This document shows positions 39,881 through 49,648 of a DNA stretch of 64,000 bases, in pieces (position 1 is the first letter of the stretch; each line of letters begins with the position of its first letter). A model generated the notes under the pieces. It saw only the letters and a program-made list of their open reading frames with translations. It was not told the origin of the DNA and made no database searches. The stretch is from Tritrichomonas musculus (Eukaryota > Parabasalia > Tritrichomonadida > Tritrichomonadidae), in contig JAPFFF010000003.1 of assembly GCA_039105265.1 (NCBI GenBank), forward strand, positions 5,456,001 to 5,520,000, in the 5' to 3' direction. The translations under genes were made by a program, and so were the position numbers.

Positions 39881-40495
39881 TAATAATATCGAAGTTTATT
39901 CTTGAAAATTTTTGATCTCAAATCCATTTGGATTTTTTATGATCGTTAAATTTTTCAACAATAGTAAAGAGCTCATGGAAACGAACATTTATTTTATTTT
40001 TTAAAAGAAAATCATTTTTTATTAATGCTATGTTTATTTCATTTGCTATTGTGTAGTCTTAGCATTTTCGCATCAATTCATGTATGGAAAGACATTTCAA
40101 TTTTTATCGTTACTCTAAAGAAAATATAGTTTTATAAATGAAAAATTATTTTTTTCCATCACAGCATGAGAAAACATGATGTTGGCGAAAGTAGTCAAAT
40201 TTCAGAAGGCATATTGAAATTTCAATTGATTCATTCATTTTAGAAAAAATCTATTAAGAGCTAAGTGCTTGTTCATGACAGACTTTAATTTTTTTTAAAG
40301 AAAACGTGCTGAATATGTTTTTTTATAAATATAAAATATGAATAAATTTTTTTTTTAATTATTATAATTATTATTAATCACAAAAACAAACCAATTAAAT
40401 TTAGTTCAAATATACATTTCAAAAAGGTAAACAATAATCCATTGAATTTTTTCCCCTCCTAATGTTTACTGAATAATACCTATATAATGATCAAA
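39881..40495. other. intergenic, AT-rich
   Basis: The region is AT-rich and separates two minus-strand genes, so it should contain the acyltransferase promoter. No RNA gene or repeat is recognised. Confidence 0.4.
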
Positions 40496-43378
40496 TCAAA
40501 TTTGCAATTCAATTTCTACATTAGAATTAATTTCTAAATCATCTTTATTAATAGATGATGGCATTGATATTTTTTTCAGCGTAGAACATCCAACAAAGGC
40601 GAATTTTCCAATGCTTTTTAACGAAGCAGGAAACGACAGCTGCACCAGCGATGAACATCCACCAAAGGCAAATGATTCAATGCTAGTCAGGGAAGATGGC
40701 ATTTCAAATGAAATCTGTGCCAATGATGAGCATCCACTGAAAGCCGAACTTCCAATATAAGCTACAGAAGAGGGAACTGATATTTGTGTCAACGACGAGC
40801 ATCCATCGAATGCAGAATCGCCGATGCCAATCAGGGAAGATGGCATTTCAAATGAAATCTGTGCCAATGCCGAGCATCCACTGAAAGCTGAATGTCCAAT
40901 ACGAGTAACAGAAGAGGGAATTGATATTTGTGTCAACGACGAGCATTCAATAAAAGCAGAACGATAAATAATGCTCAGAGAAGAAGGGCTTTCAAATGAA
41001 ACTTGCGCTAATGAATGGCACTTCTTGAATGTGAACTCATTAATAAAATATATTGAAGAAGGAATAGTTATTTGTGCCAGTGCTGTGCATCTATTGAAAG
41101 CATTTTTTTCAATATTTTTTACCGAGGAAGGAATTGTTATTTGCTTCAGCGATGTGCAATTGCAGAATGAATAACTCCCTATTTGTGTCACAGATGGTGG
41201 AATGGATATTTGAGTAAGTGACCGGCAGTTGCAGAATGAACAACTTTCAAATTCTTTAACAGAAGAAGGAAGTTCAAATGTTATTTGTGCCAATGATGTA
41301 CATCCTCTGAAAGCAGAATCCCAAATTCGTGTTACAGAAGGAGGAATTAATACATGCTTTAATGACGTGCAGTTACGGAAGGAGTCAATCCCGATGTGAG
41401 TTACAGAAGAAGGAATTAATACATGCTTTAATGATGTGCAGTTGCGGAAGGAGTCAATCCCGATGTGAGTCACAGAAGGAGGAATTGATATTTGTGCCAG
41501 CGATATGCAATTTCCAAAAGTGTGGTCGTCAATTACAGACACAGAAGGAGGAATTGTTATTTGTGCAAGCAATGAACAATCAATAAAGGCACCTTCTCCA
41601 ATTTGGGTTACAGAAGAAGGAATTGAGATTTGTCTTAGTGATGAGCAAGCAGCAAAAGAACAACCATCAATGCCAATTATTGAAGAAGGAATTGAAATTT
41701 CAGTTAGCGATGAGCATCCAGCGAAAGTAAATTTATCAATTTGAGTCATTGAAGAAGGAATTGATATTTGCTTAAGTGATGAGCAATTAACGAAGGCTCC
41801 TTCACTAATTTGAGTTACTGAAGAAGGAATTGATAATTGTGATAACGATGAACATTCAGCTAATGCAGAAAATCCAATTTTTGTTACAGAAGAAGGGATT
41901 GAAATTTGAGTAAGTGAAGAACATCCATAGAAAACCATATCTTCAATTTCGGTTACAGAAGAAGGAATTGTTATTTGCGTCAATGATGAACATCTCTCGA
42001 AAGCTGAAAGTCCAATTGAAGTAACTGAAGAAGGAATTGATATTTGCGTGAGTGATGTGCATTCACAGAAAGCAAAATTTCCAATTGAAGTTACAGAAGA
42101 AGGAGTTTCAAATGATATCACTTTCAGTGAGGGACACCAATTAAACGCATAATCTTCAATTTGAGATACAGAGGAGCAAATTGTTACAATTTCTAAAAAA
42201 AAGAAACGATTACGAGAAAAAGGAAATGATGTGATTATCAAACGTTTCAGTGAAGTGAACATTTTGTCATTTAATATTTCACGCATTTCATCATTTTTAT
42301 CCGACATGTAAAGTTTGAGTAGCTTGATATAATCGAACTCATTTAAATAATATAAAACTCGTTTATCGAATGATTCGACGTTCATGAATGCAAAATTATA
42401 ATATTCCAAAATGTGCTTTTCAATAGCGATAATAAATTCTTCATCAACTTTCGTCATCAAGGATTCTTTGATGTAACTAGCTATCGCATTATGGTGGCAT
42501 TTAATGGCTTCTTTGTAACATTCGCAAAAAGTTGTGTCTGATGGCTCAACATGATTGTTTTCAAGAAGATGAATCATTTCTGGACTGTTTGAATGAATCA
42601 CAAACAGCCACAATGTTTCTTTTAGGTCAACTTCCTGCAGCTGCAAGTATTGGAAAATATTGATTGAACCAAAAAATGCAGCATACTCAATCAATGTTAG
42701 TTCTTTGCCAATTAAAAAAGAATTGGTTTCTAGAGCCGAAGGTTTGATTGTTGTTCTTGAAAGTGAAATGTTTGCTTTGTTGACAAATGTAATGAAATCT
42801 TCCACTAAATCATCGCGAATTAATGAGCATAAATAACTTTCATTTTCGCCCATTTGACGATATATGTCATAATTTTCTATTTCTGTAATTTTTTCTTCAA
42901 TGAAATGAGAACTGATTGGATTAAGAACACCTTTGAATTCAGGATACAAATACACCATGTATGCATCATAGTTATGCTTTTGATATATATAAGAAAAAAT
43001 ATCATCATCCGCCTCTAACACATTAATTTGGAAAAGTAAGAGAATCATCCGAAGATTTTTTTTGAAGAAATAAAAGATTTCAAAATTTGAAAATGCGCTT
43101 GCTATATCATTCATAAGAAATTGCAGAATTTGCTCAATTTTCTTGAAAAAACCGTTTTGGCGATGATGATTTTTGGTTACTTTCGATATAAAATTAATTA
43201 ATATCTTTAGTTCTTCCCGATTATTAGAAAAATCTTCATTTTGAAAAATCGTTGCTAATTCAAGAATATTATTATTATATTCAAGAGTATCGAATTCACT
43301 ATCGATAAGGTTAAGGATTGCTTCTTGAATATCTTTTTTGTTATTGATGTATTCATCAATCTTTGCATTATTCATCAT
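40496..43378 (-). CDS. DUF3447-like N-terminal domain fused to BspA-like LRR tail
   Basis: A 960-residue protein with two halves. Residues 1 to about 375 are homologous along their length to the N-terminal ORF of the split ankyrin gene at 520-1683. From about 390 to 945 there are some 23 BspA-type leucine-rich repeats (LRR_5) of about 23 residues, consensus I-P-S-S-V-T-x-I-G-x-x-A-F-x-x-C-S-S-L-x. BspA proteins are a hugely expanded trichomonad family linked to adhesion and host or bacterial binding. No signal peptide or membrane anchor is visible here, so it could be cytosolic. Repeats 11 and 12 are nearly identical in DNA and protein, pointing to recent duplication. An initiator-like TCACTTCATTTTTTA lies about 14 bases before the ATG, and a GGTCAATATTGACC palindrome 75 bases before it. 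Confidence 0.88.
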   Translation of the reverse strand: MMNNAKIDEYINNKKDIQEAILNLIDSEFDTLEYNNNILELATIFQNEDFSNNREELKILINFISKVTKNHHRQNGFFKKIEQILQFLMNDIASAFSNFEIFYFFKKNLRMILLLFQINVLEADDDIFSYIYQKHNYDAYMVYLYPEFKGVLNPISSHFIEEKITEIENYDIYRQMGENESYLCSLIRDDLVEDFITFVNKANISLSRTTIKPSALETNSFLIGKELTLIEYAAFFGSINIFQYLQLQEVDLKETLWLFVIHSNSPEMIHLLENNHVEPSDTTFCECYKEAIKCHHNAIASYIKESLMTKVDEEFIIAIEKHILEYYNFAFMNVESFDKRVLYYLNEFDYIKLLKLYMSDKNDEMREILNDKMFTSLKRLIITSFPFSRNRFFFLEIVTICSSVSQIEDYAFNWCPSLKVISFETPSSVTSIGNFAFCECTSLTQISIPSSVTSIGLSAFERCSSLTQITIPSSVTEIEDMVFYGCSSLTQISIPSSVTKIGFSALAECSSLSQLSIPSSVTQISEGAFVNCSSLKQISIPSSMTQIDKFTFAGCSSLTEISIPSSIIGIDGCSFAACSSLRQISIPSSVTQIGEGAFIDCSLLAQITIPPSVSVIDDHTFGNCISLAQISIPPSVTHIGIDSFRNCTSLKHVLIPSSVTHIGIDSFRNCTSLKHVLIPPSVTRIWDSAFRGCTSLAQITFELPSSVKEFESCSFCNCRSLTQISIPPSVTQIGSYSFCNCTSLKQITIPSSVKNIEKNAFNRCTALAQITIPSSIYFINEFTFKKCHSLAQVSFESPSSLSIIYRSAFIECSSLTQISIPSSVTRIGHSAFSGCSALAQISFEMPSSLIGIGDSAFDGCSSLTQISVPSSVAYIGSSAFSGCSSLAQISFEMPSSLTSIESFAFGGCSSLVQLSFPASLKSIGKFAFVGCSTLKKISMPSSINKDDLEINSNVEIELQI
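41343..41480 (-). repeat. near-identical adjacent LRR units
   Basis: Two consecutive 69-bp units encode the same 23 residues (H-I-G-I-D-S-F-R-N-C-T-S-L-K-H-V-L-I-P) with only a few base differences. Neighbouring units are far more diverged. Confidence 0.7.
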
Positions 43379-43391
43379 AGGAATTACTAAT

Positions 43392-43406
43392 TAAAAAATG
43401 AAGTGA
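43392..43406 (-). promoter_or_regulatory. Inr-like element before BspA gene
   Basis: The minus strand reads TCACTTCATTTTTTA, a good match to the trichomonad initiator, about 14 bases before the ATG. Confidence 0.45.
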
Positions 43407-43452
43407 TAAATAAAAGATTTTTGAATAGTTTAATTTTTGGTCCGGAACCGTT

Positions 43453-43470
43453 AAGGTCAATATTGACCTT
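43453..43470. promoter_or_regulatory. 18-bp perfect palindrome AAGGTCAATATTGACCTT
   Basis: A perfect palindrome 75 bases upstream of the BspA gene start, sharing its core and left flank with the site at 32653-32666 upstream of the HAD gene. It looks like a dimeric regulator site; the protein that binds it is unknown. Confidence 0.5.
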
Positions 43471-43623
43471 ATATCGTACTAATCAATTAAAATTCTGATA
43501 ACTTTTTGAATATAAATTTTATCTATCAATAACGATTAAACAAATCATTTTGTTTTCAACTCTTGAATCATTAAATTACTAATTCATTGCCAGCTCTTGA
43601 GTCATCAATAATAAACTGCGAGT

Positions 43624-43747
43624 CATTTTTACATACAACTCAATTTTTCTGAATAGTATTGAAAAATGAAAATAATCAACTCAATTTTGAAATAAATAAT
43701 TATAGGTTTTCAATGATAAATTGAAAATTGAGTTGTATGCAAAAATG
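43624..43747. mobile_element. small foldback/MITE-like element
   Basis: Arms of about 25 bp (43624-43649 and 43723-43747, core ACATACAACTCAATTTT) are inverted with one mismatch and one T-length difference, enclosing about 73 bp. No target duplication is certain. Confidence 0.55.
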
Positions 43748-43829
43748 AAAACCAGTTTAATAATAATGTAGCTCAAGTGAACTTTCTTGATTCTAATTGA
43801 GCAGTTCATGAGAACTTCCTGGCTGTTCT

Positions 43830-44082
43830 TGAGCATAATGAATGACTGCTATATGATTTAATTGATGCTGGAAATTAAACAGTTCATTTCATAGCTTTCA
43901 TTAATCATGACAATGAAGCTGCTGAAATGAATCGTGATAAATAACATGGCGATATTAACATTGTTGGAAAAATGGCTCCGATTAATTAACAAATCATGCA
44001 ATTCAAAATAATGACTTAAAAAGCGTTGACTACCTTTTAGAGAGAAAACAAGATATCGATGATAAAAATGAATCATACTAGT
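43830..44082 (+). pseudogene. ankyrin-repeat relic
   Basis: Scattered ankyrin-like peptides occur on the plus strand, for example L-L-Y-D-L-I-D-A-G-N near 43,850 and D-L-K-S-V-D-Y-L-L-E-R-K-Q-D-I near 44,010-44,060, with stops between them. It is probably the remnant of another ankyrin gene. Confidence 0.4.
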
Positions 44083-44153
44083 TTTTATTCATGCATACTT
44101 TATTCAACACAAACCTTCTTCTCTTTCATAAAAATAGTGAGAATATATAAACT

Positions 44154-44230
44154 TGAATCAAGAACGATAAGATACCCATGGTGAAATTTAATTCAATTTT
44201 GACCAGAAGTGTCTTATCGTTTTTGATTCA
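44154..44230. promoter_or_regulatory. 19-bp inverted repeat carrying ACGATA
   Basis: Arms 44154-44172 and 44212-44230 match at 18 of 19 positions and each contains ACGATAAGA, the trichomonad Myb recognition core. It lies about 320 bases upstream of the kinase-BspA gene. It could be a paired Myb site or a foldback element that happens to carry one. Confidence 0.45.
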
Positions 44231-44356
44231 TGTTTATGAATGGCTGTTGCATTAATATTTATTTCTGTATTAATTTGAGAAAGCAATGTTTCAATGTTAT
44301 ATTATTTATATAATTCATCCATCATTCATTTTCAATAATTCAAACAATTCTCTCAT

Positions 44357-44466
44357 ATAAACTTTGTTTTTTAAATTCTCGCGTGTAAAAAATAAATCAT
44401 TCAAAATTTGAAATAAATTCTTAGAAACCGTGATTTTACAAGCGAAAAATAAAAAACAAAGTTTAT
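44357..44466. mobile_element. foldback/MITE-like element, about 110 bp
   Basis: Arms of about 33 nt (44357-44390 and 44434-44466), starting ATAAACTTTGTTTTTTA and continuing TCGC-TGTAAAA, are inverted with a few mismatches. It ends about 85 bases before the kinase-BspA start codon and may contribute to its promoter. Confidence 0.5.
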
Positions 44467-44550
44467 ATTGAATGTCAATTAGCTATTATTAAAAAGTTTG
44501 TTTTATATTGAATTTTTTTATCTTACAGATATGGCAATTTTTTTTTTTAA

Positions 44551-47034
44551 ATGTCGGATTTTTTTGATCTTAAAAAGCTAGACATAAAAGAAAAAATTGG
44601 AGAAGGATCATATGCTAAAGTTTTTAAAGTTTTAGATAAGTCAAATGGAGAAGTGTATGCAGCAAAGATCTCAAAAATCGTATTTGAAGATATTAATAAA
44701 TCCGATTTATTAAACCTTAATCGAGAAGTTAATATCATGGCTCAGATTAATCATCGATCAATCCTTAAATTTGTTGGATATAGTCCAACTAATTTTAAAA
44801 ATAAGCCCAAACCAGTTATTCTTTTGGAATATTCAGCAAATGATACTTTAAAAAGCATTATAGACCTTGAAAGAAAATCGTTATCACCAAAAGGGTGGGA
44901 TAATACAAAAAAACTTATTAATATATTTGGGATCGCTTCAGCTATGTCATATTTACACTTAAATAATATTATCCATCGAGATCTTAAACCAGCAAATATA
45001 CTCGAGGACGATTATCTATTTCCAAAAATAGCTGATTTTGGTTTATCAAAGCAAATGCATACAAACGAAAGCAGCATGACAGATCAATCGACCACTTGCT
45101 TCAAAGGATCACTTGCTTACTCAGCTCCTGAATGTATTTTAAAATACGAGTTTACTAAAGCAAGCGATGTTTACTCATTTGCAATGATCGTTTATGAAAT
45201 TGTTACATCCGAGGTGATATTTCCGAATTTAATTAACTACATACAAATTGCTAACGCAGCCATGAATGGAATTCGTCCTGAATTTAAGTATCCAATTCCA
45301 GATTGTTATCGCGATCTAATTACGAGTTGCTGGGGAAATGATCCAAATGAAAGGCCAACTTTTGATCAAATTGTTAATATGCTAAAAACCAACGAAGATT
45401 TCATTATTGAAGGAGTCGATAAAGATGAATATTTAGACTATATTGAACTAATTGAAAATTCTGAGAAATCATTCAATTCTTTCAAAAAGTTCAAAAAGGT
45501 AATATTATCACAAAATGAAAACGTTAAAGTCAAAGAAGAAGCAAAAGTTGAAGAAGTAGAAACGACCACAGGTTCTTCTCAAAAAGTTCAAGATACAAAA
45601 AGTCAATCTCAAAAAATGACGCAAAATAATCAGAATCAAAAATCTTCACAAAAAGTTCAAGATACAAAAAGTCAGCCACAAAAAATGACACAAAATAATC
45701 AAAATCAAGATCCTTCACAAAAAGTTCAAGATACAAAAAGTCAGCCACAAAAAATGACACAAAAAGACCAGATTCAAAATCTCTCACAAAAAGTTCAAGA
45801 TACAAAAAGTCAACCTCTGACATTAATTGACAAATATAAAAGTTCTAGCTCCAAAGAATTGACCATTCCATCGAATGAGTCAGCCTTTCTTCTCGAAAAT
45901 AATCTCATCAATTCAACCGACTTTTTCAATGCAACAAAACACTTTGAAAAAGTGACAATTGAATCTGAATACCCATCCCAAAAATGCGACCAACTTATAA
46001 GTGCTTTCCCATCCATACAGCAAAAGATGAGAACAATCGGTATTCAATTCATCATTACTGATTTGAACAGTGTCAAAAACATGCTAAAATTGCCTTTTCA
46101 ATTTTCCGTTACATTTTCACCTTCCATTAAAATCATCAACCAAAACTGCTTCACTCGAAATAAGCAGCTTGTTGGTGTTGTTATTCCTTCAACGATAAAC
46201 GAGATTGGAGTTAGTTCATTTTCAGAATGCAGCTCATTGAAGCACGTTACATTTGAGACTCCTTCCAATTTAGCAACGATCAAAGGCAGCGCTTTTTCCA
46301 AATGCGCATCGCTTGATGAAATAGAAATACCATCATCAGTCACATCAATCTGCAATTTTGCATTTAATGAATGCAAACTGCTTAAGAAAGTGACAATTCC
46401 AACATCTGTTATTGAACTTGGAAAATCGTTATTTTCAAACTGCATCTCACTGAAATCAATAACAATACCTTCTTCAGTGACAACTCTTCCTGACGGTCTT
46501 TTAGGAAATTGCACTTCTCTTGCTGAAGTTAATTTCGATCTTCCTTCTTCCATAACAAAAATAGAAAGAGGCGTTTTCACTAAATGTTCTTCATTGAAAC
46601 AAATTACAATTCCTCCTTCTGTTACCGAAATTGGATACAATTCTTTTAGTTATTGCTCATCTTTGGTGAATGTTCTGCTTCCTTCTTCTTTAACTAAAAT
46701 TGATTCAAATTTTATGCCAATTTGTCAATCATTGGTTGAAATAACAATCCCTTCATCTGTTGTTGAAATTGGAGCTTTTGCTTTCGATCGTTGCTCTTCT
46801 TTGAAAAAAGTGACATTCGAATCGCCTTCTTCTTTGATTTCACTTGGAAACGGAGCTTTTCAAAGAACACTGATCGAACAAGTTGAAATCCCTTCTTCTG
46901 TAGTTAAAGTTGGTAAGGACATTTTCAAAGATTGCAAACTTTTGAAAAAATTGTCAATTCCTTCAGCCTTAAAGGCATCTGTTCCTAGCCTTGCAATTCC
47001 TAAAAATATTAATGTTGATATCAAATATATTTAA
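44551..47034 (+). CDS. protein kinase fused to BspA-like LRR tail
   Basis: An 827-residue fusion. Residues about 10-280 form a complete Ser/Thr kinase of TKL-like type: glycine loop I-G-E-G-S-Y-A-K-V (16-24), Lys39, H-R-D-L-K-P-A-N (142-149), D-F-G (162-164), A-P-E (192-194) and S-D-V-Y-S-F-A-M. All catalytic residues are kept, so activity is expected. Residues 343-422 are a Gln/Lys-rich linker with four copies of a 23-residue unit starting S-Q-K-V-Q-D-T-K-S. From about 525 to 815 there are roughly 12 BspA LRR_5 units. No signal peptide or membrane span is visible, so both ends should be cytosolic; the LRR tail may recruit substrates. The ATG follows a T-run and the stop lies in TAAAGG, fitting a UAAA polyadenylation signal. 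Confidence 0.88.
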   Translation: MSDFFDLKKLDIKEKIGEGSYAKVFKVLDKSNGEVYAAKISKIVFEDINKSDLLNLNREVNIMAQINHRSILKFVGYSPTNFKNKPKPVILLEYSANDTLKSIIDLERKSLSPKGWDNTKKLINIFGIASAMSYLHLNNIIHRDLKPANILEDDYLFPKIADFGLSKQMHTNESSMTDQSTTCFKGSLAYSAPECILKYEFTKASDVYSFAMIVYEIVTSEVIFPNLINYIQIANAAMNGIRPEFKYPIPDCYRDLITSCWGNDPNERPTFDQIVNMLKTNEDFIIEGVDKDEYLDYIELIENSEKSFNSFKKFKKVILSQNENVKVKEEAKVEEVETTTGSSQKVQDTKSQSQKMTQNNQNQKSSQKVQDTKSQPQKMTQNNQNQDPSQKVQDTKSQPQKMTQKDQIQNLSQKVQDTKSQPLTLIDKYKSSSSKELTIPSNESAFLLENNLINSTDFFNATKHFEKVTIESEYPSQKCDQLISAFPSIQQKMRTIGIQFIITDLNSVKNMLKLPFQFSVTFSPSIKIINQNCFTRNKQLVGVVIPSTINEIGVSSFSECSSLKHVTFETPSNLATIKGSAFSKCASLDEIEIPSSVTSICNFAFNECKLLKKVTIPTSVIELGKSLFSNCISLKSITIPSSVTTLPDGLLGNCTSLAEVNFDLPSSITKIERGVFTKCSSLKQITIPPSVTEIGYNSFSYCSSLVNVLLPSSLTKIDSNFMPICQSLVEITIPSSVVEIGAFAFDRCSSLKKVTFESPSSLISLGNGAFQRTLIEQVEIPSSVVKVGKDIFKDCKLLKKLSIPSALKASVPSLAIPKNINVDIKYI
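45577..45816 (+). repeat. 69-bp tandem repeat in kinase linker
   Basis: The unit starting S-Q-K-V-Q-D-T-K-S begins at residues 343, 366, 389 and 412, an exact period of 23 codons. The units are nearly identical, so this is a recent tandem expansion within the coding region. Confidence 0.85.
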
Positions 47035-49150
47035 AGGAAAAACTGAATTTTTTTATTGAATAAACAATTCAAAACATAACTATATGTGAATTAAACAAGT
47101 TTTGTCGGCTTTTATTTATTTATTTTTCATTTGAAAGATATGCATATAAAGACAAAATACATTGGCTAGCTGAATTGCCATTTTTTTTTCAAACAAAATT
47201 GTTAAATGCCAAGATGCCTTATTTATTTATGAGATTCATTGTTTTGAAAACATGTATGAGACAAAATTCTAGAATATATAATTCAATAGAGTATTTTTCT
47301 GAAAAAGTTTTGGTTAAGAATAAAAAAATTTGGCCTCAACGATTAAATCTTTTTTTATTCAATAATTTAAAATATATCTGCATAAATGTCATATTTTAAT
47401 TCGTTTTTAAAGACGACATTTATGCATATTTTATTTGTGAAATCTGATTGAATTTAATCTTTTGAATTTGAAAGGAGAACCTTAAAATCATCTCTTGATT
47501 TTAAATTGCCTGTATCCATAATATATTTATTAAATTAAAACCCAACAATCTATAGATTAAAAATAAATTATATGCAAATATTCTAATTACTCCATCGAAT
47601 TTTTTGAATGTAATCAGAAGAGTCGAAACTAGCGAATTTGTAATAAATATGATTATAATTAAAATATTTTACTTAATAACAGATAATAAATTTAATCTAT
47701 TAATTATGATATATTTAATGCGCTAGAAAACAAGATATTACTATAAAAAATGATGACTTTTGAATTCAAATACTGATCGTAATAGGCAAATTTTTAACCT
47801 TGGATAATTTTGTTAAAACTTTTCTATAAAAAGCATTTTATTAATCATTTATATCATAAAAAATATCATATATTTGATTTTTGATTGGTATAAATTGGAA
47901 TTTATTGCCTAATAAAGTTGGACTTAGCTATTGTAAATAAAAAATGATATGTAATTTTTTGATCATTTGATGAAATGAAGCTCCAAAACATAAAATATCC
48001 TATTGGATATTGATAATCATCATTTGAAATTTATATTTTTTAAAAAATTAACAAAAATAAGTAAATCATATTTCTATTACGAAAAATGTAGCGCACCAAA
48101 TTCAGTGAAATTTAGCCATCAGAAAATGCATATATAATAACGATGATTTTATCAATATTTCAAAAATTTGTTATGAATTTGGAGAGAAAAGAAAGATTTG
48201 AAATTGAGAGGAATTCATGTAAAGTTCTCAATTCTGATTTTAAAAAACATAAATTTCTCATTTAAAACAATAATTATGATAAATCTAATAGATTAAAAAT
48301 CTTATTATATTTGTGCTTAATAAAAATTCAAACAATAAATATAAAATATTCAAAATCAATCGTTTTTCGAAATCAAAATTTTGAAAAAATTATAAACGGT
48401 TTAGTGTCTACAGTTCTATGTAATCAATTGATTTCCCGCTCAATTTTTTTCTATGCTTATTTAGCAAAATCAACTCAAAAAGTAGATCCAATTTAAAATT
48501 CATATGGTAAATCTGAAATATAAATTGATTAAAAAAACATTCAATTAAACGTGATAAAACGAAACTCTTTTCTTCAAAAATGTTAATGCGTTATATATGT
48601 TATTATACATCATACATAAAAATCAATAAAGTAATAAATTTAAAATTTCCGACATACATTCCAAAGATAATGGCAAAACATTGATTTTTTTTACATCATC
48701 TACGTTTTTCTCAAATAAAAACAAATAAAAATAAAGAGTTTTAACGAATAAGTAATATATGAAAAGTTATTTTTTTTTATTAATAATCAATCAATGTTAC
48801 ATGTAATTTAAAAATGTTCAAAAAAATCTGAACAATTCAATGAAAGCATTCAAAAAGTTATGAAATTCAAAGAAAATAATAATCCAAGATCCTATGTGCC
48901 AATTGGTCAGATTTTAACATATTTGTTTTATCTCCTAAGAACAAATTTAGGCATCATAAAATAAAAAAGTTCTAAGAAGAATAAAGAAAATAAAATTGAG
49001 AGCATAACGATCATTTAATAAATACAATTATCTTTCATAGTAATTGGTAAAATTAAGTTTTTATCATAAATATAATATTATGAATATTTTAATTAAATAA
49101 TATCCTATTATGCATTCATATAAAAAACAAAATTGTTAAAAATAAATGAA

Positions 49151-49648
49151 TTTTGGAAATAGACTTGTTATTTTGAGAATCGTTATCAAAAACGTCACTT
49201 TTTTGCATCTGATACTCTATTATCAGTTTAAAAATCTGATATCAAGATTATCGATTATCAAGATATCAGATATTAATTGTGATATGAAAACAATTGTAAA
49301 CTTGATATCAATAACCGAGATTTCGAGATCTCAAACAGATTTATCTTTTTTTATAATTGGTATTTGTGCTTTTATAATATTCAAAAATATATAATATAAT
49401 GTATTGATGTTTATTTTAAGATTAAAATCAAAAAATACATTCTTTTTTTATGAAATATTTGAGATTAAAATACGATCATATTTTTATCAAAAAGTTTAAT
49501 TGAAAATTCTGATATCAAAAGCTAAGAAAAAAAATTCTCTATCTCTGAAATCGATCTCTAGAATCTGTACATATTTACGTATCGATATCAAAAAGTCAAT
49601 CAATTATCGATCTCGAAAATCGGAGAATAACAAGTCTATTTGGAAAAT
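49151..49648. mobile_element. MITE-like element with GATATC-rich interior
   Basis: AAATAGACTTGTTATT (49157-49172) is perfectly inverted at 49625-49641, and TTTT/AAAA just outside extends the ends to about 22 bp with a GG/CC difference. The ~490-bp interior is full of GATATCA, ATCGAT and GAGATCTC motifs, often palindromic, on both sides. This subterminal-repeat structure is typical of non-autonomous DNA transposons. No coding sequence of a transposase is visible inside. Confidence 0.65.

Larger units (their letters stand above)
43379..44550. other. bidirectional intergenic region between BspA-type genes
   Basis: This 1.17-kb gap between divergently transcribed genes holds an initiator, the 18-bp palindrome, two foldback elements, an inverted repeat carrying ACGATA and an ankyrin-like relic, each listed separately. 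It is unusually rich in inverted repeats. Confidence 0.6.

Noticed and set aside
45530-45823. Minus-strand open frame across the kinase linker
   Set aside because: It is the shadow of the 69-bp coding repeat on the plus strand.
47175-48496. Short open frames in the 47-48.5 kb region
   Set aside because: They are AT-driven, rich in F/I/K/N, lack initiators or similarity to any family, and sit in gene-free DNA.
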